Assembly (NCBI RefSeq): GCF_008801715.1 | Contig: NZ_VZPG01000004.1 | Coordinates: forward strand, 1-64,000 | DNA length: 64,000 nucleotides | Reading direction: 5' to 3' | DNA from: Pseudochrobactrum saccharolyticum | GTDB lineage: Bacteria > Pseudomonadota > Alphaproteobacteria > Rhizobiales > Rhizobiaceae | Shown here: in pieces, positions 42,961 to 51,895 of the stretch | Numbering within the stretch: the stretch's first letter is position 1 | Layout: each line of letters begins with the position of its first letter | Made by a program: the position numbers and the translations under genes | Notes under the pieces: model-generated | Told to the model about the DNA's origin: nothing | What the model saw: only the letters and a program-made list of their open reading frames with translations | The model's database searches: none

Positions 42961-43575
42961 ATGCAGCAAGCAGATGATAATGACCTGATTGTTGATTTTG
43001 TCGGCGGGGCTGTCGGTCATCGTTTCCGCTCCGGTGAGGGGCGCGGGCAGGCGCTTGCCAAAGCAGCTGGACTGGTGCGCGGTGCAACACCGGATATTGT
43101 GGACGCTACCGCAGGGCTTGGCCGCGATGCTTTTTTGCTGGCATCACTCGGTGCAAAAGTAACCTTGATTGAGCGGTCAGAAAAAATGCACGCTTTGCTC
43201 GCCGCAGGGCTGGAACGCGCTGCGGCAGAAGGCGGGCGCTTGGCGGAGACCGTGGCGCGGATGACGCTGCTCTTTGGTGACTCCTGTGCATTGTTGCCGG
43301 AACTGAAGCCGCAGGTAGTTCTGGTTGATCCGATGCATCCGCCACGCGGAAATACGGCACTGGTCAAAAAAGAAATGCGCCAGATCCGCGAGATTGTCGG
43401 TACCGACCCCGATGCGGAAAGGCTGATGCAGGTGGCGCTGGAAGCTGCGCAAAACCGTGTTGTGCTGAAATGGCCGCTGCGTGCGGAACCAATGGCAGGT
43501 ATCCGCAAACCTTCGCACCAGATATTAGGTAAGAGCACCCGCTATGATGTGTTTGTGAAGGCGAAGATTATTTGA
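42961..43575 (+). CDS. rsmJ: 16S rRNA m2G1516 methyltransferase RsmJ
   Basis: The 204-residue SAM-dependent enzyme methylates the 2-amino group of G1516 in 16S rRNA. Diagnostic blocks are DATAGLGRDAFLLASLG (SAM loop), LIERSEKMHALL, VVLVDPMHPPR and ALVKKEMRQIREIVG. It is shorter than E. coli RsmJ (250) at the N-terminus. ATG 42961 with GAGGGAACCT upstream places the gene nine bases after rluA. Confidence 0.9.
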   Translation: MQQADDNDLIVDFVGGAVGHRFRSGEGRGQALAKAAGLVRGATPDIVDATAGLGRDAFLLASLGAKVTLIERSEKMHALLAAGLERAAAEGGRLAETVARMTLLFGDSCALLPELKPQVVLVDPMHPPRGNTALVKKEMRQIREIVGTDPDAERLMQVALEAAQNRVVLKWPLRAEPMAGIRKPSHQILGKSTRYDVFVKAKII

Positions 43576-43581
43576 GTTTCT

Positions 43582-43629
43582 GGAGCATGTCTCCTACAAC
43601 CGATGTGCAATTTTAGAGGACATGCTCCA
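43582..43629. repeat. Inverted repeat after rsmJ
   Basis: GGAGCATGTC and GACATGCTCC are perfect 10-base arms separated by about 28 bases, forming a large hairpin beside the interspersed repeat at 43639-43691. It has no T run on the plus strand directly after the arm except ATTTTTAG. Confidence 0.6.
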
Positions 43630-43638
43630 GATTTTTAG

Positions 43639-43691
43639 TGGTCGCATTATCACAGCCGTCAAATTAATCTAATTTGACTGTGAAATGCTCC
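43639..43691. repeat. Interspersed palindromic repeat, copy 1
   Basis: The element starts TGGTCGCATTATCAC and ends ACTGTGAAATGCTCC, with the central stem TCAAATTA-ATC-TAATTTGA. The same ends recur at 57455-57539. It encodes the last residues (EHFTVKLD) and the stop of the convergent flavoprotein gene. Confidence 0.8.
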
Positions 43692-44911
43692 AGCCAATCC
43701 AGCATACCTTGAGCGGCGGCACGGCCTGTTGCGAAGCAGGCGGTGAGCAGATAGCCGCCGGTCGGCGCTTCCCAATCCAGCATTTCACCGGCAACAAAAA
43801 CACCCGACAATTTGTGCAGCATATAATTGTCGCTGACCTCATCCCAGACAATGCCGCCGGCAGAGGAAATCGCCTCTGCAATCGGGCGCGGACGCAGCAA
43901 TGGCACTGCGAGATTTTTAATTTGCTGCGCGAGATTTTCCGCGGAGAGCATATGAGCATCCGGTACCAGTTCGCGCAATAGAGCTGCTTTCACACCTTCA
44001 AGGCCGGTGGCTTTGCGCAGGCGGTTGGAGAAGCTGCTTTTGCTGCCTTGCTTGGTGAGATCGCGTATCAGCCGTTCAACTGACCGTGCCGGTGTCAGAT
44101 CAAGATAGAGACTGGCGGTGCCGGTATTATTCAGCTGATCGCGCAATGCAGCGGCGTGAGCATAGATCAGACTGCCTTCAATGCCGTGCTGCGAGATAAC
44201 AAATTCGCCCTCAATCCGGCCTGCCGGAGATGTGACGGCAACCGATTTGATCGGTGCACCTGCAAAGCGCTCGCGAAAGACTGAGCTCCAGTCAACATCA
44301 AATCCGCAATTGGCCGATTGGAAAGGCGCGATACTGATATTCTTTTCCTTAAGCCACGGCACCCATGCGGCATCGGAACCAAGGCGCGGATAGCTGGCGC
44401 CGCCCAGAGCCAGTAATGTGGCATCAGGGCTGATCTGCTTTTCACCTTCCGGTGTGTCAAATAAAAGAGTGTCTCCGCTGAAGCCTTTCCAGCGATGACG
44501 TTTCAGGATTTTGATGCCTTGCGCTTCCAGTCGTGCGACCCAGTTGCGCAATAGTGGTGAGGCTTTCATCCGTTTCGGAAAGACGCGGCCGGAACTGCCG
44601 GTGAAGACCTCGATATCCAGCTGTTCAGTCCATTCACAGATATCAGCAGGCGTAAAAGCATCGAGTGCCGGAATGAGGCGCACACCGCTGGAACCATAGC
44701 GGATACGAAAGCGTTCATAGGGTTCTGAATGGGTGATATTCAAGCCGGATTTGCCTGCCAGCAGAAATTTGCGTGCAACAGTCGGCATGGCTTCATAAAC
44801 AGTAACGTCATGCCCGTGCGCGGACAGAATTTCTGCCGCAGCAAGGCCTGAAGGGCCGCCGCCAATAATGGCAATGGTCTTGCCGTTGGTATGTGTGTTT
44901 TGAGACGTCAT
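43664..44911 (-). CDS. BaiN/HI0933-family NAD(P)/FAD-dependent oxidoreductase
   Basis: The 415-residue flavoprotein starts with a Rossmann FAD site (IAIIGGGPSGLAAAEIL) and has the family signatures KFLLAGKSGLNITHSE, ALGGASYP, a beta-rich inserted domain and the C-terminal GEMLDWEAPTGGYLLTACFATG. The physiological reaction of this subgroup (TIGR03862-like) is unknown. The start ATG at 44911 was preferred over an upstream in-frame GTG/ATG because AGGTGA lies upstream. The last eight codons and the stop come from the interspersed repeat, so the native C-terminus has been replaced or extended. Confidence 0.87.
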   Translation of the reverse strand: MTSQNTHTNGKTIAIIGGGPSGLAAAEILSAHGHDVTVYEAMPTVARKFLLAGKSGLNITHSEPYERFRIRYGSSGVRLIPALDAFTPADICEWTEQLDIEVFTGSSGRVFPKRMKASPLLRNWVARLEAQGIKILKRHRWKGFSGDTLLFDTPEGEKQISPDATLLALGGASYPRLGSDAAWVPWLKEKNISIAPFQSANCGFDVDWSSVFRERFAGAPIKSVAVTSPAGRIEGEFVISQHGIEGSLIYAHAAALRDQLNNTGTASLYLDLTPARSVERLIRDLTKQGSKSSFSNRLRKATGLEGVKAALLRELVPDAHMLSAENLAQQIKNLAVPLLRPRPIAEAISSAGGIVWDEVSDNYMLHKLSGVFVAGEMLDWEAPTGGYLLTACFATGRAAAQGMLDWLEHFTVKLD

Positions 44912-44987
44912 CCGGTTCACCTGCTGTTCAGGTTGTTTTAGCTAAGTTCAGTGCTGACGCAAGTAAGAAGCGAAGACGGAGAAGCCT

Positions 44988-45323
44988 GTGAAAAAAACCT
45001 TTATTATACCTGTTGTAACTGCGGCCATTGTTGGTGCCGGTCTGTTATCGATGCAGCAGGCGAGTGCAGCCGGTAAGAATGAGGTGCTTTATATCAATAA
45101 CAAGCTGGTTGATTGTGTTGGTGTAGGGCCACAAAAATGTATGCAGGTGCGCAAAAGCCCGAAAAGCGAGTGGACATTATTCTATGGCGGTATTGACGGT
45201 TTTCGCTATGAGCCGGGTTATCGCTACAAGCTGAAAGTGAATGTGAGCAAAATCAAAAATCCGCCTATGGACAGTTCCAACCTGAAATATAGTCTGGTGA
45301 AGGTGCTGAGCAAGAAAAAGTAA
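44988..45323 (+). CDS. DUF4377-like small exported protein
   Basis: The 111-residue protein has a signal peptide (residues 1-27, ASA-A) and a domain with the DUF4377 pattern: VDCVGVGPQKCMQVRKS, WTLFYGGIDGFRYEPGYRYKL and NPPMDSSNLKYSLVKVLSK. Relatives are lipoprotein or HslJ-linked envelope proteins of unknown role. The start is GTG with GGAG six bases upstream. Two Cys could form a disulfide. It is monocistronic, with a terminator. Confidence 0.85.
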   Translation: MKKTFIIPVVTAAIVGAGLLSMQQASAAGKNEVLYINNKLVDCVGVGPQKCMQVRKSPKSEWTLFYGGIDGFRYEPGYRYKLKVNVSKIKNPPMDSSNLKYSLVKVLSKKK

Positions 45324-45350
45324 TCAGCAGCACGAGTGCTCCATCAAATG

Positions 45351-45374
45351 AGCCCGCTTTTGGCGGGCTTTTTT
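45351..45374 (+). terminator. Terminator after DUF4377 gene
   Basis: Stem AGCCCGC / GCGGGCT with a TTTTG loop and a T run. Confidence 0.9.
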
Positions 45375-45705
45375 ATTGGCTCGCAATAAGAATCATTAGC
45401 GGGAATAGCGGCGTTAAAGGTCGCATTCGCCTTGTCAAAGCTCATGGCAAAAATGTCACGTCTTGTAAAAAGCGTTTCATGCAGCTTTTCATCTTTTAGA
45501 AAATTAGATTTATCAATCTATGTTATTCAATAAATTTTCATGGTTATTCTTAAATATTTGTATCTTTCTTAAGATGTGAACATATTTTGTGAAATTTATT
45601 CTAATTGATTGTCATTTTTTATTTGAATTGTTATTCTTTGGTTGTCCTGATTTTTTATACTGTTTTATTTTTATTGATATTTTAAAATAAGATAAGGTTT
45701 TTCCG
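45375..45705. other. AT-rich intergenic region upstream of solo luxR
   Basis: About 330 bases, strongly AT-rich from 45480 on, with no open frame of note. This is probably the regulatory region of the LuxR gene. I could not pick a unique promoter or a lux-box-like dyad. Confidence 0.5.
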
Positions 45706-46419
45706 ATGAATATATCGCGGCCAATACTTTATGGTGTCAATTTAACAGATGTACAGGAAATTGAACTTGTCGATATTATCAGTAGTCATGCGGTGCGGCT
45801 TGGCTTTGACTATTACAGTTTTGTTCTTCGTATCCCGCAGTCACTGACGCGCCCGAAAATTCAGGGTTTCGACAATTATTCTGAAGGCTGGCGCAGTTAT
45901 TATGTGCGCAATGAATGTATTCTGACCGATCCCGCAATTCAGCAGGCGATGCGGTCTTCCAAGCCGGTCGTCTGGACTGAGAAACTCTATCAGCAGAATA
46001 AAATTCTGTGGCAGGAAATGAGACGTGACGGCCATTCTGTGGGTATTACGCAGTCCTGCTGGGGGCCGCAATCGGTTGCCGGCTTTCTGTCTTTCAGCCG
46101 AACCAGCGATGCAATCAGCAAAGCCGAACTGAAAGAGCTGGAGCCGGAATTGCGTGAGTTGAGCCTGTCTCTGTTCACAAGGTTTTATGATCTTTATCGG
46201 CTGGATGAGACCTATAATGCTGAGGATCAGATTATTACACTGCGGGAGCGGGAAATATTGCGCTGGACCGGTGACGGTAAAACCGCTGAGGATATTTCAA
46301 TCATACTCAATATCACGCCGCGCACGGTACATTTTCACATGAACAATGTTCTGAATAAGCTGATTGTTTCCAACAAGGTTCATGCGGTGATGAAGGCGCA
46401 TCTGATCGGATTGCTCTGA
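45706..46419 (+). CDS. Solo LuxR-type quorum-sensing regulator
   Basis: The 237-residue protein has an N-terminal autoinducer-binding domain with key positions recognisable: Trp/Tyr in GWRSYYVRNECILTDP, Asp-Pro, and Trp in SKPVVW. A C-terminal LuxR helix-turn-helix follows (LREREILRWTGDGKTAEDIS, ITPRTVHFHMNNVLNKL). It resembles the BabR/BlxR and VjbR group of Brucella. No luxI synthase gene is in the window, so it is a solo receptor for an acyl-homoserine lactone or another ligand. It starts at ATG 45706 after AAGGTTTTTCCG. It is convergent with dadA. Confidence 0.87.
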   Translation: MNISRPILYGVNLTDVQEIELVDIISSHAVRLGFDYYSFVLRIPQSLTRPKIQGFDNYSEGWRSYYVRNECILTDPAIQQAMRSSKPVVWTEKLYQQNKILWQEMRRDGHSVGITQSCWGPQSVAGFLSFSRTSDAISKAELKELEPELRELSLSLFTRFYDLYRLDETYNAEDQIITLREREILRWTGDGKTAEDISIILNITPRTVHFHMNNVLNKLIVSNKVHAVMKAHLIGLL

Positions 46420-46425
46420 AATGCA

Positions 46426-46456
46426 AAACGCCGCCGCAAAATTTGCGGCGGCGTTT
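46426..46456. terminator. Bidirectional terminator between luxR and dadA
   Basis: A near-continuous 15-base palindrome (AAACGCCGCCGCAAA / TTTGCGGCGGCGTTT) at the convergent gene ends. Confidence 0.88.
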
Positions 46457-46473
46457 AAGCGGAGGATGTAATT

Positions 46474-47730
46474 TTACTTGTAGCGTGACAGGCCGAGATC
46501 CGAAGTATCAATATCCGGTTTTTTGCCGGAAATCAGGTCGGCCATAACGCGGGCAGAACCGGCAGACATTGTCCAGCCGAGTGTGCCGTGTCCGGCATTG
46601 ATATAGAGATTGTCGTATTTTGTGCCGCCGATAATCGGTGTTGAATCCGGTGTCATCGGACGCAGACCCGACCAGAAAGTTGCCTTGGACAGGTCACCCG
46701 CACCGCCGAACAGGCCGCTGACGGAAAGTTCCAGCGTTTCGCGGCGTTCAGGCAGCAGACGTGTCACATAATCGGTGACTTCAGCCATACCGCCGACGCG
46801 GATACGGTCGCCGAGACGGGTAATCGCGATCTTATAGGTTTCATCCAGAATGGTGGAAACCGGTGCGCGGGATTCATCGACAATCGGAATGGTGATCGAA
46901 TAGCCTTTAACCGGATAGATCGGCACATTGAGGCCGAGGCCTTTGACCAGCTGCGGCGTGAAGCTGCCGAGTGCGGCTACATAGCGATCAGCAGTGAAGA
47001 TGCCTTTATTGGTTTCAACCGCAACAATCTTGCCGCTGTTAAGCTGGAAGCCTTTAATATCCACATTGTAGTGGAATTTTACGCCCAGTTCTTCAGCCAT
47101 TTTGGCCAGTTTATTGGTGAAGGTGAAGCAATCGCCGGTGCCGTCATCCGGCATGCGCAGGCCGCCGGTAATCATGTGCTTTACATTGGCAAGGGCTGGT
47201 TCTGCCTTGGTACAGCCTTCGGCATCCAGCACTTCAAATTTAATGCCGTCCTGACGCAGGCTTTCAATATCCTTGGTCATTACCGCGTCAAAATCTTTCT
47301 GACTGCGGAACAGCTGCAAAGTGCCTTTTGAACCTTCATCATAGGTGATGCCGGTATCATTGCGCAGTTCGGTCAGGCATTCACGGCTGTAATTGGAAAT
47401 GCGCAGCATGCGGGCTTTGTTGGTCGCATAGGCCGATGCGGTGCAATTGGCCAGCATGGACATCAGCCAGCTATACATTGCCGGATTGCAGGTCGGACGG
47501 AAAATCAAAGGTGAGTGTTTTTTAAACAGCCACATTGCCGCTTTCTGCGGAATACCCGGAGCAGCCCATGGGGTCGAGTAACCATAGGAAAGCTGACCGG
47601 CATTGGCGAAACTGGTTTCGAGCGCCGGTCCTTCCTGACGGTCGAGCACAGTCACTTCATGGCCGGCTTTTGCCAGATAATAGGCGGTCGTTACGCCGAT
47701 CACACCGCTGCCGAGTATTGTAACTTTCAT
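46474..47730 (-). CDS. dadA: D-amino acid dehydrogenase, small subunit
   Basis: The 418-residue FAD enzyme deaminates D-alanine and other D-amino acids to 2-oxo acids, passing electrons to the quinone pool. It has the N-terminal FAD motif [18 protein letters not shown], the DadA block [32 protein letters not shown] (shown in parts) and the C-terminal [20 protein letters not shown]. The length (E. coli 432) fits. The racemase gene lies 54 bases upstream on the same strand and the Lrp-type regulator is divergent, the classical dadRAX set. Confidence 0.93.
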   Translation of the reverse strand: MKVTILGSGVIGVTTAYYLAKAGHEVTVLDRQEGPALETSFANAGQLSYGYSTPWAAPGIPQKAAMWLFKKHSPLIFRPTCNPAMYSWLMSMLANCTASAYATNKARMLRISNYSRECLTELRNDTGITYDEGSKGTLQLFRSQKDFDAVMTKDIESLRQDGIKFEVLDAEGCTKAEPALANVKHMITGGLRMPDDGTGDCFTFTNKLAKMAEELGVKFHYNVDIKGFQLNSGKIVAVETNKGIFTADRYVAALGSFTPQLVKGLGLNVPIYPVKGYSITIPIVDESRAPVSTILDETYKIAITRLGDRIRVGGMAEVTDYVTRLLPERRETLELSVSGLFGGAGDLSKATFWSGLRPMTPDSTPIIGGTKYDNLYINAGHGTLGWTMSAGSARVMADLISGKKPDIDTSDLGLSRYK

Positions 47731-47784
47731 GGTCTGCCTCTGTCATATCCTGTCTGATGCCGCATGTGCAGGCTTGTTTGTTCT

Positions 47785-48957
47785 TCAGGCAAGAATGTCG
47801 TTAATGTAATTGCGATGATATCTGTTCCCCAGAGATGTCAGAATCTCATAGGAAATTGTTCCGGCATCCTGTGCCACTTGTTCAAGGCTCTGATGTGCGC
47901 CGATCAGCTCTACAAGGCTGCCGAGCTTTAATGTGCCTGCCGGCAGGGCGCTGACATCCAGTGTAATGGAATCCATGGAAACACGGCCGATAATAGGCAG
48001 GCGCACAGCACCATAATATGCTGCGCCTTTATTGCTTAAATGCCGTGGCCAGCCATCTGCATAGCCGACGGCAATCGTGGCAATCCGTGTCTCGCCCTGT
48101 GTTTCATAGCTGCCGCCATAACCCACCAGAGTATGTGCCGGAACGGTGCGGCATTGAATGACGCGCGCCTGCAGTGACACAACCGGCTGCATCGGGTTTG
48201 GTGCATTTTCCTGTGGTGCGCCGCCGTAAAGTGCGATGCCCGGACGTGCCAGATCAAAATGATAGCCGCGCTCCATAAAGCTGCCGCCGGAATTGGAAAA
48301 AGCGACAGCATAATGCGGCAGAAGTTTAAGAGCTGCCTGCATGCGCTCCAGCTGGGCGTGGTTCTGCGGGCTCTGCACATTATCAGCAGAAGCCAGATGG
48401 CTGATAATGAATTTTACATCAATGCCGTCCAGCAGGGAAATATCTGCCAGCAGTTCTTTCAGTTCCTGTTCGGAAAGACCGAGACGCGACATGCCTGTAT
48501 CAAGCTGAAGCAGTGCCGGAAGCTTCCGGTTGCCGGTTTTGCCCAGAGCTGCCCAGTTGCGCAGCTGTTCCAGCGAATTCAGTACAGGGATAATATTATT
48601 ATCCGCGCAGAGTTTTTCTGTCTGCGGCTGTAGGCCGTTGAGAACATAAATAACAGCATCTTTGCCGATATGCGGTTGCAGCTTCAAGGCTTCTCCCAGA
48701 TGTGCAACGAAAAAATCACGGCAACCGGCGGCATAAAATTGCGGGGCAACTTTATCTGCGCCCAGACCATAGGCGTCGGCTTTCACAACAGCTGCGGCTC
48801 TGGTCGGGCTCAGTGCGTCGGCGATCAGCTTATAGTTCGCGCGCAAAGCGGCCAGATCAACGGTAAGAATACCGCCGGCCGCGAGGATTTCCGGATTTTC
48901 ACCGGCAGTTGTATCAACAGGCGCTGCCGCACGGGTTTCAGAAAAGAGTACAGACAT
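47785..48957 (-). CDS. Alanine racemase (catabolic)
   Basis: The 390-residue PLP enzyme interconverts L- and D-alanine. The PLP lysine is in AAVVKADAYGLGADKVAP, and the second catalytic Tyr region is VGYGGSYETQG. RVSMDSITLDVS is conserved. In the dad operon it feeds D-alanine to DadA for L-alanine use, though it may also supply the cell wall. About 25 extra residues at the N-terminus precede the conserved start (ILTVDLAALRANY). ATG 48957 is the likely start; a TTG is six bases upstream. Confidence 0.92.
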   Translation of the reverse strand: MSVLFSETRAAAPVDTTAGENPEILAAGGILTVDLAALRANYKLIADALSPTRAAAVVKADAYGLGADKVAPQFYAAGCRDFFVAHLGEALKLQPHIGKDAVIYVLNGLQPQTEKLCADNNIIPVLNSLEQLRNWAALGKTGNRKLPALLQLDTGMSRLGLSEQELKELLADISLLDGIDVKFIISHLASADNVQSPQNHAQLERMQAALKLLPHYAVAFSNSGGSFMERGYHFDLARPGIALYGGAPQENAPNPMQPVVSLQARVIQCRTVPAHTLVGYGGSYETQGETRIATIAVGYADGWPRHLSNKGAAYYGAVRLPIIGRVSMDSITLDVSALPAGTLKLGSLVELIGAHQSLEQVAQDAGTISYEILTSLGNRYHRNYINDILA

Positions 48958-49192
48958 AAGCAATTCCGCATTGTCATGTTCAACAAGTTGGTTGGCTGCC
49001 AGTATGCATATCCGGAAAACTATAACACAGTTTCAGGTTATGCTCTGCATGCAGACCATGCCAGAGATGCCAAACAAATTTTATAAGAGGCAGCATCGTT
49101 CAGCGTCGTAACTTTACGAGCGGTATCACGTGCCGGAACTCTCTCCCTGTTTCTCAGTGTAGTCGAATAGTCTTCGAATGTTTTTGCTATTT

Positions 49193-49209
49193 TTCGCAAT
49201 TTATGCGAA
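49193..49209. promoter_or_regulatory. Predicted Lrp-type operator in dad divergent promoter
   Basis: TTCGCA-ATTTA-TGCGAA is a perfect inverted repeat with 6-base arms. It lies 48 bases before the regulator start and 235 bases before alr. The size and AT centre suit an Lrp/AsnC dimer. Confidence 0.6.
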
Positions 49210-49257
49210 TTGTAGCTAAATCAGCACGATAAAATACTATAAATTGGAAGATTCTGC

Positions 49258-49719
49258 GTGTCGACCTTAGATGCTATTGATCGTAATATTATCCGCTGTC
49301 TGCGCCGCGACGGGCGTATGACCAATAGTCAGCTGGCAACAGAGGTCGGTTTATCGCAATCGGCGTGCCTGCGGCGTGTGCAATTGCTGGAAACAAGCGG
49401 GGTTATCCGCGGCTATACGGCGATTGTTGCGGCACCCGATGCTGATGACCGGCTGGTGGCGCTGGTGCGCATTACGCTGGAGCGGCAGACGGAGGAATAT
49501 CTCAATCGTTTTGAAGAAGCGGTGCGCCGCCATCCGGAAATTCAGGAATGTTATCTGATGACGGGGGATGCCGATTATATCCTGCGTGCCGAGGCAGAAA
49601 ATACGGCAGCCTATGAGGTCATTCACAAAGAAATTCTCTCACGCCTGCCGGGTGTGGTGCGTATTCACTCCAGCTTCTCGATCCGCAGTGTGCTGCTGAG
49701 CAGAGCGCCGGTGAAGTAA
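49258..49719 (+). CDS. Lrp/AsnC-family regulator of the dad operon
   Basis: The 153-residue protein has an N-terminal AsnC helix-turn-helix (LDAIDRNIIRCLRRDGRMTN, LSQSACLRRVQLLE) and a C-terminal RAM ligand-binding domain (about 70-150, CYLMTGDADYILRAEA). It is divergent from alr-dadA, and by analogy with DadR it should activate that operon in response to alanine. The start codon is GTG with GGAAG nine bases upstream. Confidence 0.9.
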   Translation: MSTLDAIDRNIIRCLRRDGRMTNSQLATEVGLSQSACLRRVQLLETSGVIRGYTAIVAAPDADDRLVALVRITLERQTEEYLNRFEEAVRRHPEIQECYLMTGDADYILRAEAENTAAYEVIHKEILSRLPGVVRIHSSFSIRSVLLSRAPVK

Positions 49720-49755
49720 TAAAATAGTATCGTGAAAGACAAGAGGAGAAATATT

Positions 49756-49767
49756 ATGCATAATTAA
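49756..49767 (+). other. Strong ribosome site with a three-codon frame
   Basis: AGAGGAGAAATATT is followed by ATG CAT AAT TAA. This is the best ribosome-binding site near the orphan gene that follows, yet it leads only to a minimal frame. It could be a regulatory mini-ORF, or the relic of a gene start separated from its body. Confidence 0.4.
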
Positions 49768-49799
49768 TTTGTTATTAATTTAATGTATTGGATTGTTTT

Positions 49800-50639
49800 A
49801 TGGTCGATATTAAAAATTTTTTTCCAAAAATTATTAAAAATTTTGGTGATAAATCTCAGTTGAATTCTATTGTTATAAATAAAGATAATAAAAAAATGCT
49901 GTGTAATTTTTCTATGACCATTCCAAATTTTACGCCGCAAAATTCTGACACAATCAGAAAGGTTAAGTTTAGAGATGAAGCTAACGATTGTGATGGAATG
50001 GTCACTTTCAATTATAGTATGAACGGGAGTGATGGAAGTCCCGCAAAACTTTCAGGTGTGCTAGGAGAGAATTGCCCATTTGCATTATTCCAAAATGTAA
50101 CGGGAGATGTAGATATTGTTATTCCGGATGGCGAAAATTGTAAATATTTTTACCAGATACCAGAAGGAACAGATATCCAGACACCTAAAGTCGGAACCTA
50201 TAGTGGCGCTATTGATGAGAATACATTCATTCCGACTGAAAGTGACCCTACAAAGCTGTTGATACGTTTCCCTATCGTTCCGTCTTATAAAGTTGTCACG
50301 ATGTGCACAGATAGTTTCTATAATTATAATAGTGAAACTAAAGCAGCTTATGATACATTCCATACATCGCTGGGAAATTGGACAAATTATGATAACACAA
50401 GCTTGATTTGTTCTGAATTATTTACGGCAAATTTGTTTTCTGTTGTACTATCAAGAAATAGTACAAATCGATCTGATTGGTTGTGTTATAGTTCTCCAAA
50501 AGAACCTGGGCAAGTTGCTGATGTAAATTACTTTTTTGACGATATTACAGCTGAAAACGATCAGTTTTATTACGGAATTATCGAATGGGATACTGATCTG
50601 GGTATCTTTCGGGAAGTATGGTTACGTGTAGAAAATTAA
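49800..50639 (+). CDS. Orphan AT-rich gene, unknown function
   Basis: The 279-residue product is predicted soluble, rich in Asn, Asp, Ser, Phe and Tyr, with no signal peptide or membrane segment. I recognise no domain. Base composition is much lower in GC than the neighbours on both sides, and codons such as ATA, AAT and TTA are frequent, so recent transfer is likely. The centre has a beta-rich look (GMVTFNYSMNGSDGSPAKLS, DVDIVIPDGENCKYFYQI) and five or six Cys. ATG 49800 has no good ribosome site; an in-frame TTG at 49788 is an alternative. It stands alone between the dad cluster and lldD. Confidence 0.65.
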   Translation: MVDIKNFFPKIIKNFGDKSQLNSIVINKDNKKMLCNFSMTIPNFTPQNSDTIRKVKFRDEANDCDGMVTFNYSMNGSDGSPAKLSGVLGENCPFALFQNVTGDVDIVIPDGENCKYFYQIPEGTDIQTPKVGTYSGAIDENTFIPTESDPTKLLIRFPIVPSYKVVTMCTDSFYNYNSETKAAYDTFHTSLGNWTNYDNTSLICSELFTANLFSVVLSRNSTNRSDWLCYSSPKEPGQVADVNYFFDDITAENDQFYYGIIEWDTDLGIFREVWLRVEN

Positions 50640-50712
50640 TAAATTTAATTATATTTTTTTGATTATGTTTTTTGCAGTTTAATCTTATTCTTCTTAACAG
50701 AAAATGCAGGGA

Positions 50713-50748
50713 GGGGTGGTTCAGAGAGTGTTTTACCTAAACCACCCC
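50713..50748 (-). terminator. Likely terminator of lldD
   Basis: Inverted repeat GGGGTGGTT / AACCACCCC starting about 8 bases after the lldD stop on the minus strand. The following T content is modest. Confidence 0.55.
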
Positions 50749-50755
50749 GCCCATA

Positions 50756-51895
50756 TTAATCTTTATGCAGGATTGAGGCATCCACATCCGTGATACGGCG
50801 TTTGCCACACAGAGCCATAGTCACATCCGCCTCACGGGCTATGATTTCCAGCGCCTTGGTCACGCCGGCTTTGCCCATGGCACCCAGACCATAAAGAAAC
50901 GGTCTGCCGATATAGGTACCTTTCGCGCCGAGTGCCACGGCTTTGAGCACATCCTGACCGGAGCGGATACCGCCGTCGAGGTGGATTTCCACCTTGTCAC
51001 CGACCGTATCAACAATGCGCGGCAACATCGAAATGGATGATGGTGCGCCGTCGAGCTGACGACCGCCATGATTGGAGACGATGATCGCATCGGCACCGGT
51101 TTTGGCTGCCATCAGTGCATCTTCTTCATCGAGAATGCCCTTGAGGATCAGCGGGCCGCCCCAGAGTTTTTTGATCCATTCCACATCATCCCAGTTCAGT
51201 TTCGGATCAAACTGCTCGGCTGTCCATGAGGACAGGGATGAGAGGTCGCTGACACCTTTGGCATGACCGGCAATATTACGGAAGGTACGGCGCTGCGTTG
51301 CCAGCATACCGAGGCACCATTGCGGGCGCGTCATCATCTGCCAGATATGTTTCGGCGTGAATTTCGGCGGAGCCGACAGACCGTTGCGCAAATCTTTGTG
51401 ACGCTGGCCGAGAATTTGCAGGTCGAGCGTCAGCACCAGTGCCGAGCAACCGGCGGCTTTGGCACGCTCAATCAGATTGCGGACGAAATCACGGTCTTTC
51501 ATCACATAAAGCTGGAACCAGAAAGGCTTTTTCGTTGCTGCGGCGACATCTTCAATCGAGCAGATGCTCATGGTGGAGAGGGTAAAGGGCACGCCGAATT
51601 CCTGTGCTGCCTGCGCTGCCAGAATTTCCCCGTCCGCATGCTGCATCCCTGCCAGACCTGTCGGAGACAGGGCTACCGGCATAGTCACATTCTGGCCGAT
51701 CATGGTTGTTGCCAGAGAACGGTCAGTCATATCTACCAGTACGCGCTGACGCAGTTTGATTTTGGCAAAATCGCTTTCATTGGCCCGATAGGTCGATTCT
51801 GTCCATGCGCCGGAATCTGCATAATCGAAAAACATCTTTGGTACGCGGCGACGCGCCAGTTTTTTCAGATCGGCGATTTCCAGAACAGTACTCAT
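50756..51895 (-). CDS. lldD: L-lactate dehydrogenase (FMN, alpha-hydroxy acid oxidase family)
   Basis: The 379-residue enzyme oxidises L-lactate to pyruvate and reduces the respiratory quinone pool. Family features are FDYADSGAWTE at the N-terminus, PVALSPTGLAGMQH, the FMN-binding QLYVMKDRDF and LTLDLQILGQR, and the active site VSNHGGRQLDGAPSS with the catalytic His and Arg. IHLDGGIRSGQDVLKAVALGAK and YIGRPFLYGLG follow. The length matches LldD (E. coli 396). It is monocistronic, divergent from the efflux operon; the ribosome site is weak. Confidence 0.92.
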   Translation of the reverse strand: MSTVLEIADLKKLARRRVPKMFFDYADSGAWTESTYRANESDFAKIKLRQRVLVDMTDRSLATTMIGQNVTMPVALSPTGLAGMQHADGEILAAQAAQEFGVPFTLSTMSICSIEDVAAATKKPFWFQLYVMKDRDFVRNLIERAKAAGCSALVLTLDLQILGQRHKDLRNGLSAPPKFTPKHIWQMMTRPQWCLGMLATQRRTFRNIAGHAKGVSDLSSLSSWTAEQFDPKLNWDDVEWIKKLWGGPLILKGILDEEDALMAAKTGADAIIVSNHGGRQLDGAPSSISMLPRIVDTVGDKVEIHLDGGIRSGQDVLKAVALGAKGTYIGRPFLYGLGAMGKAGVTKALEIIAREADVTMALCGKRRITDVDASILHKD

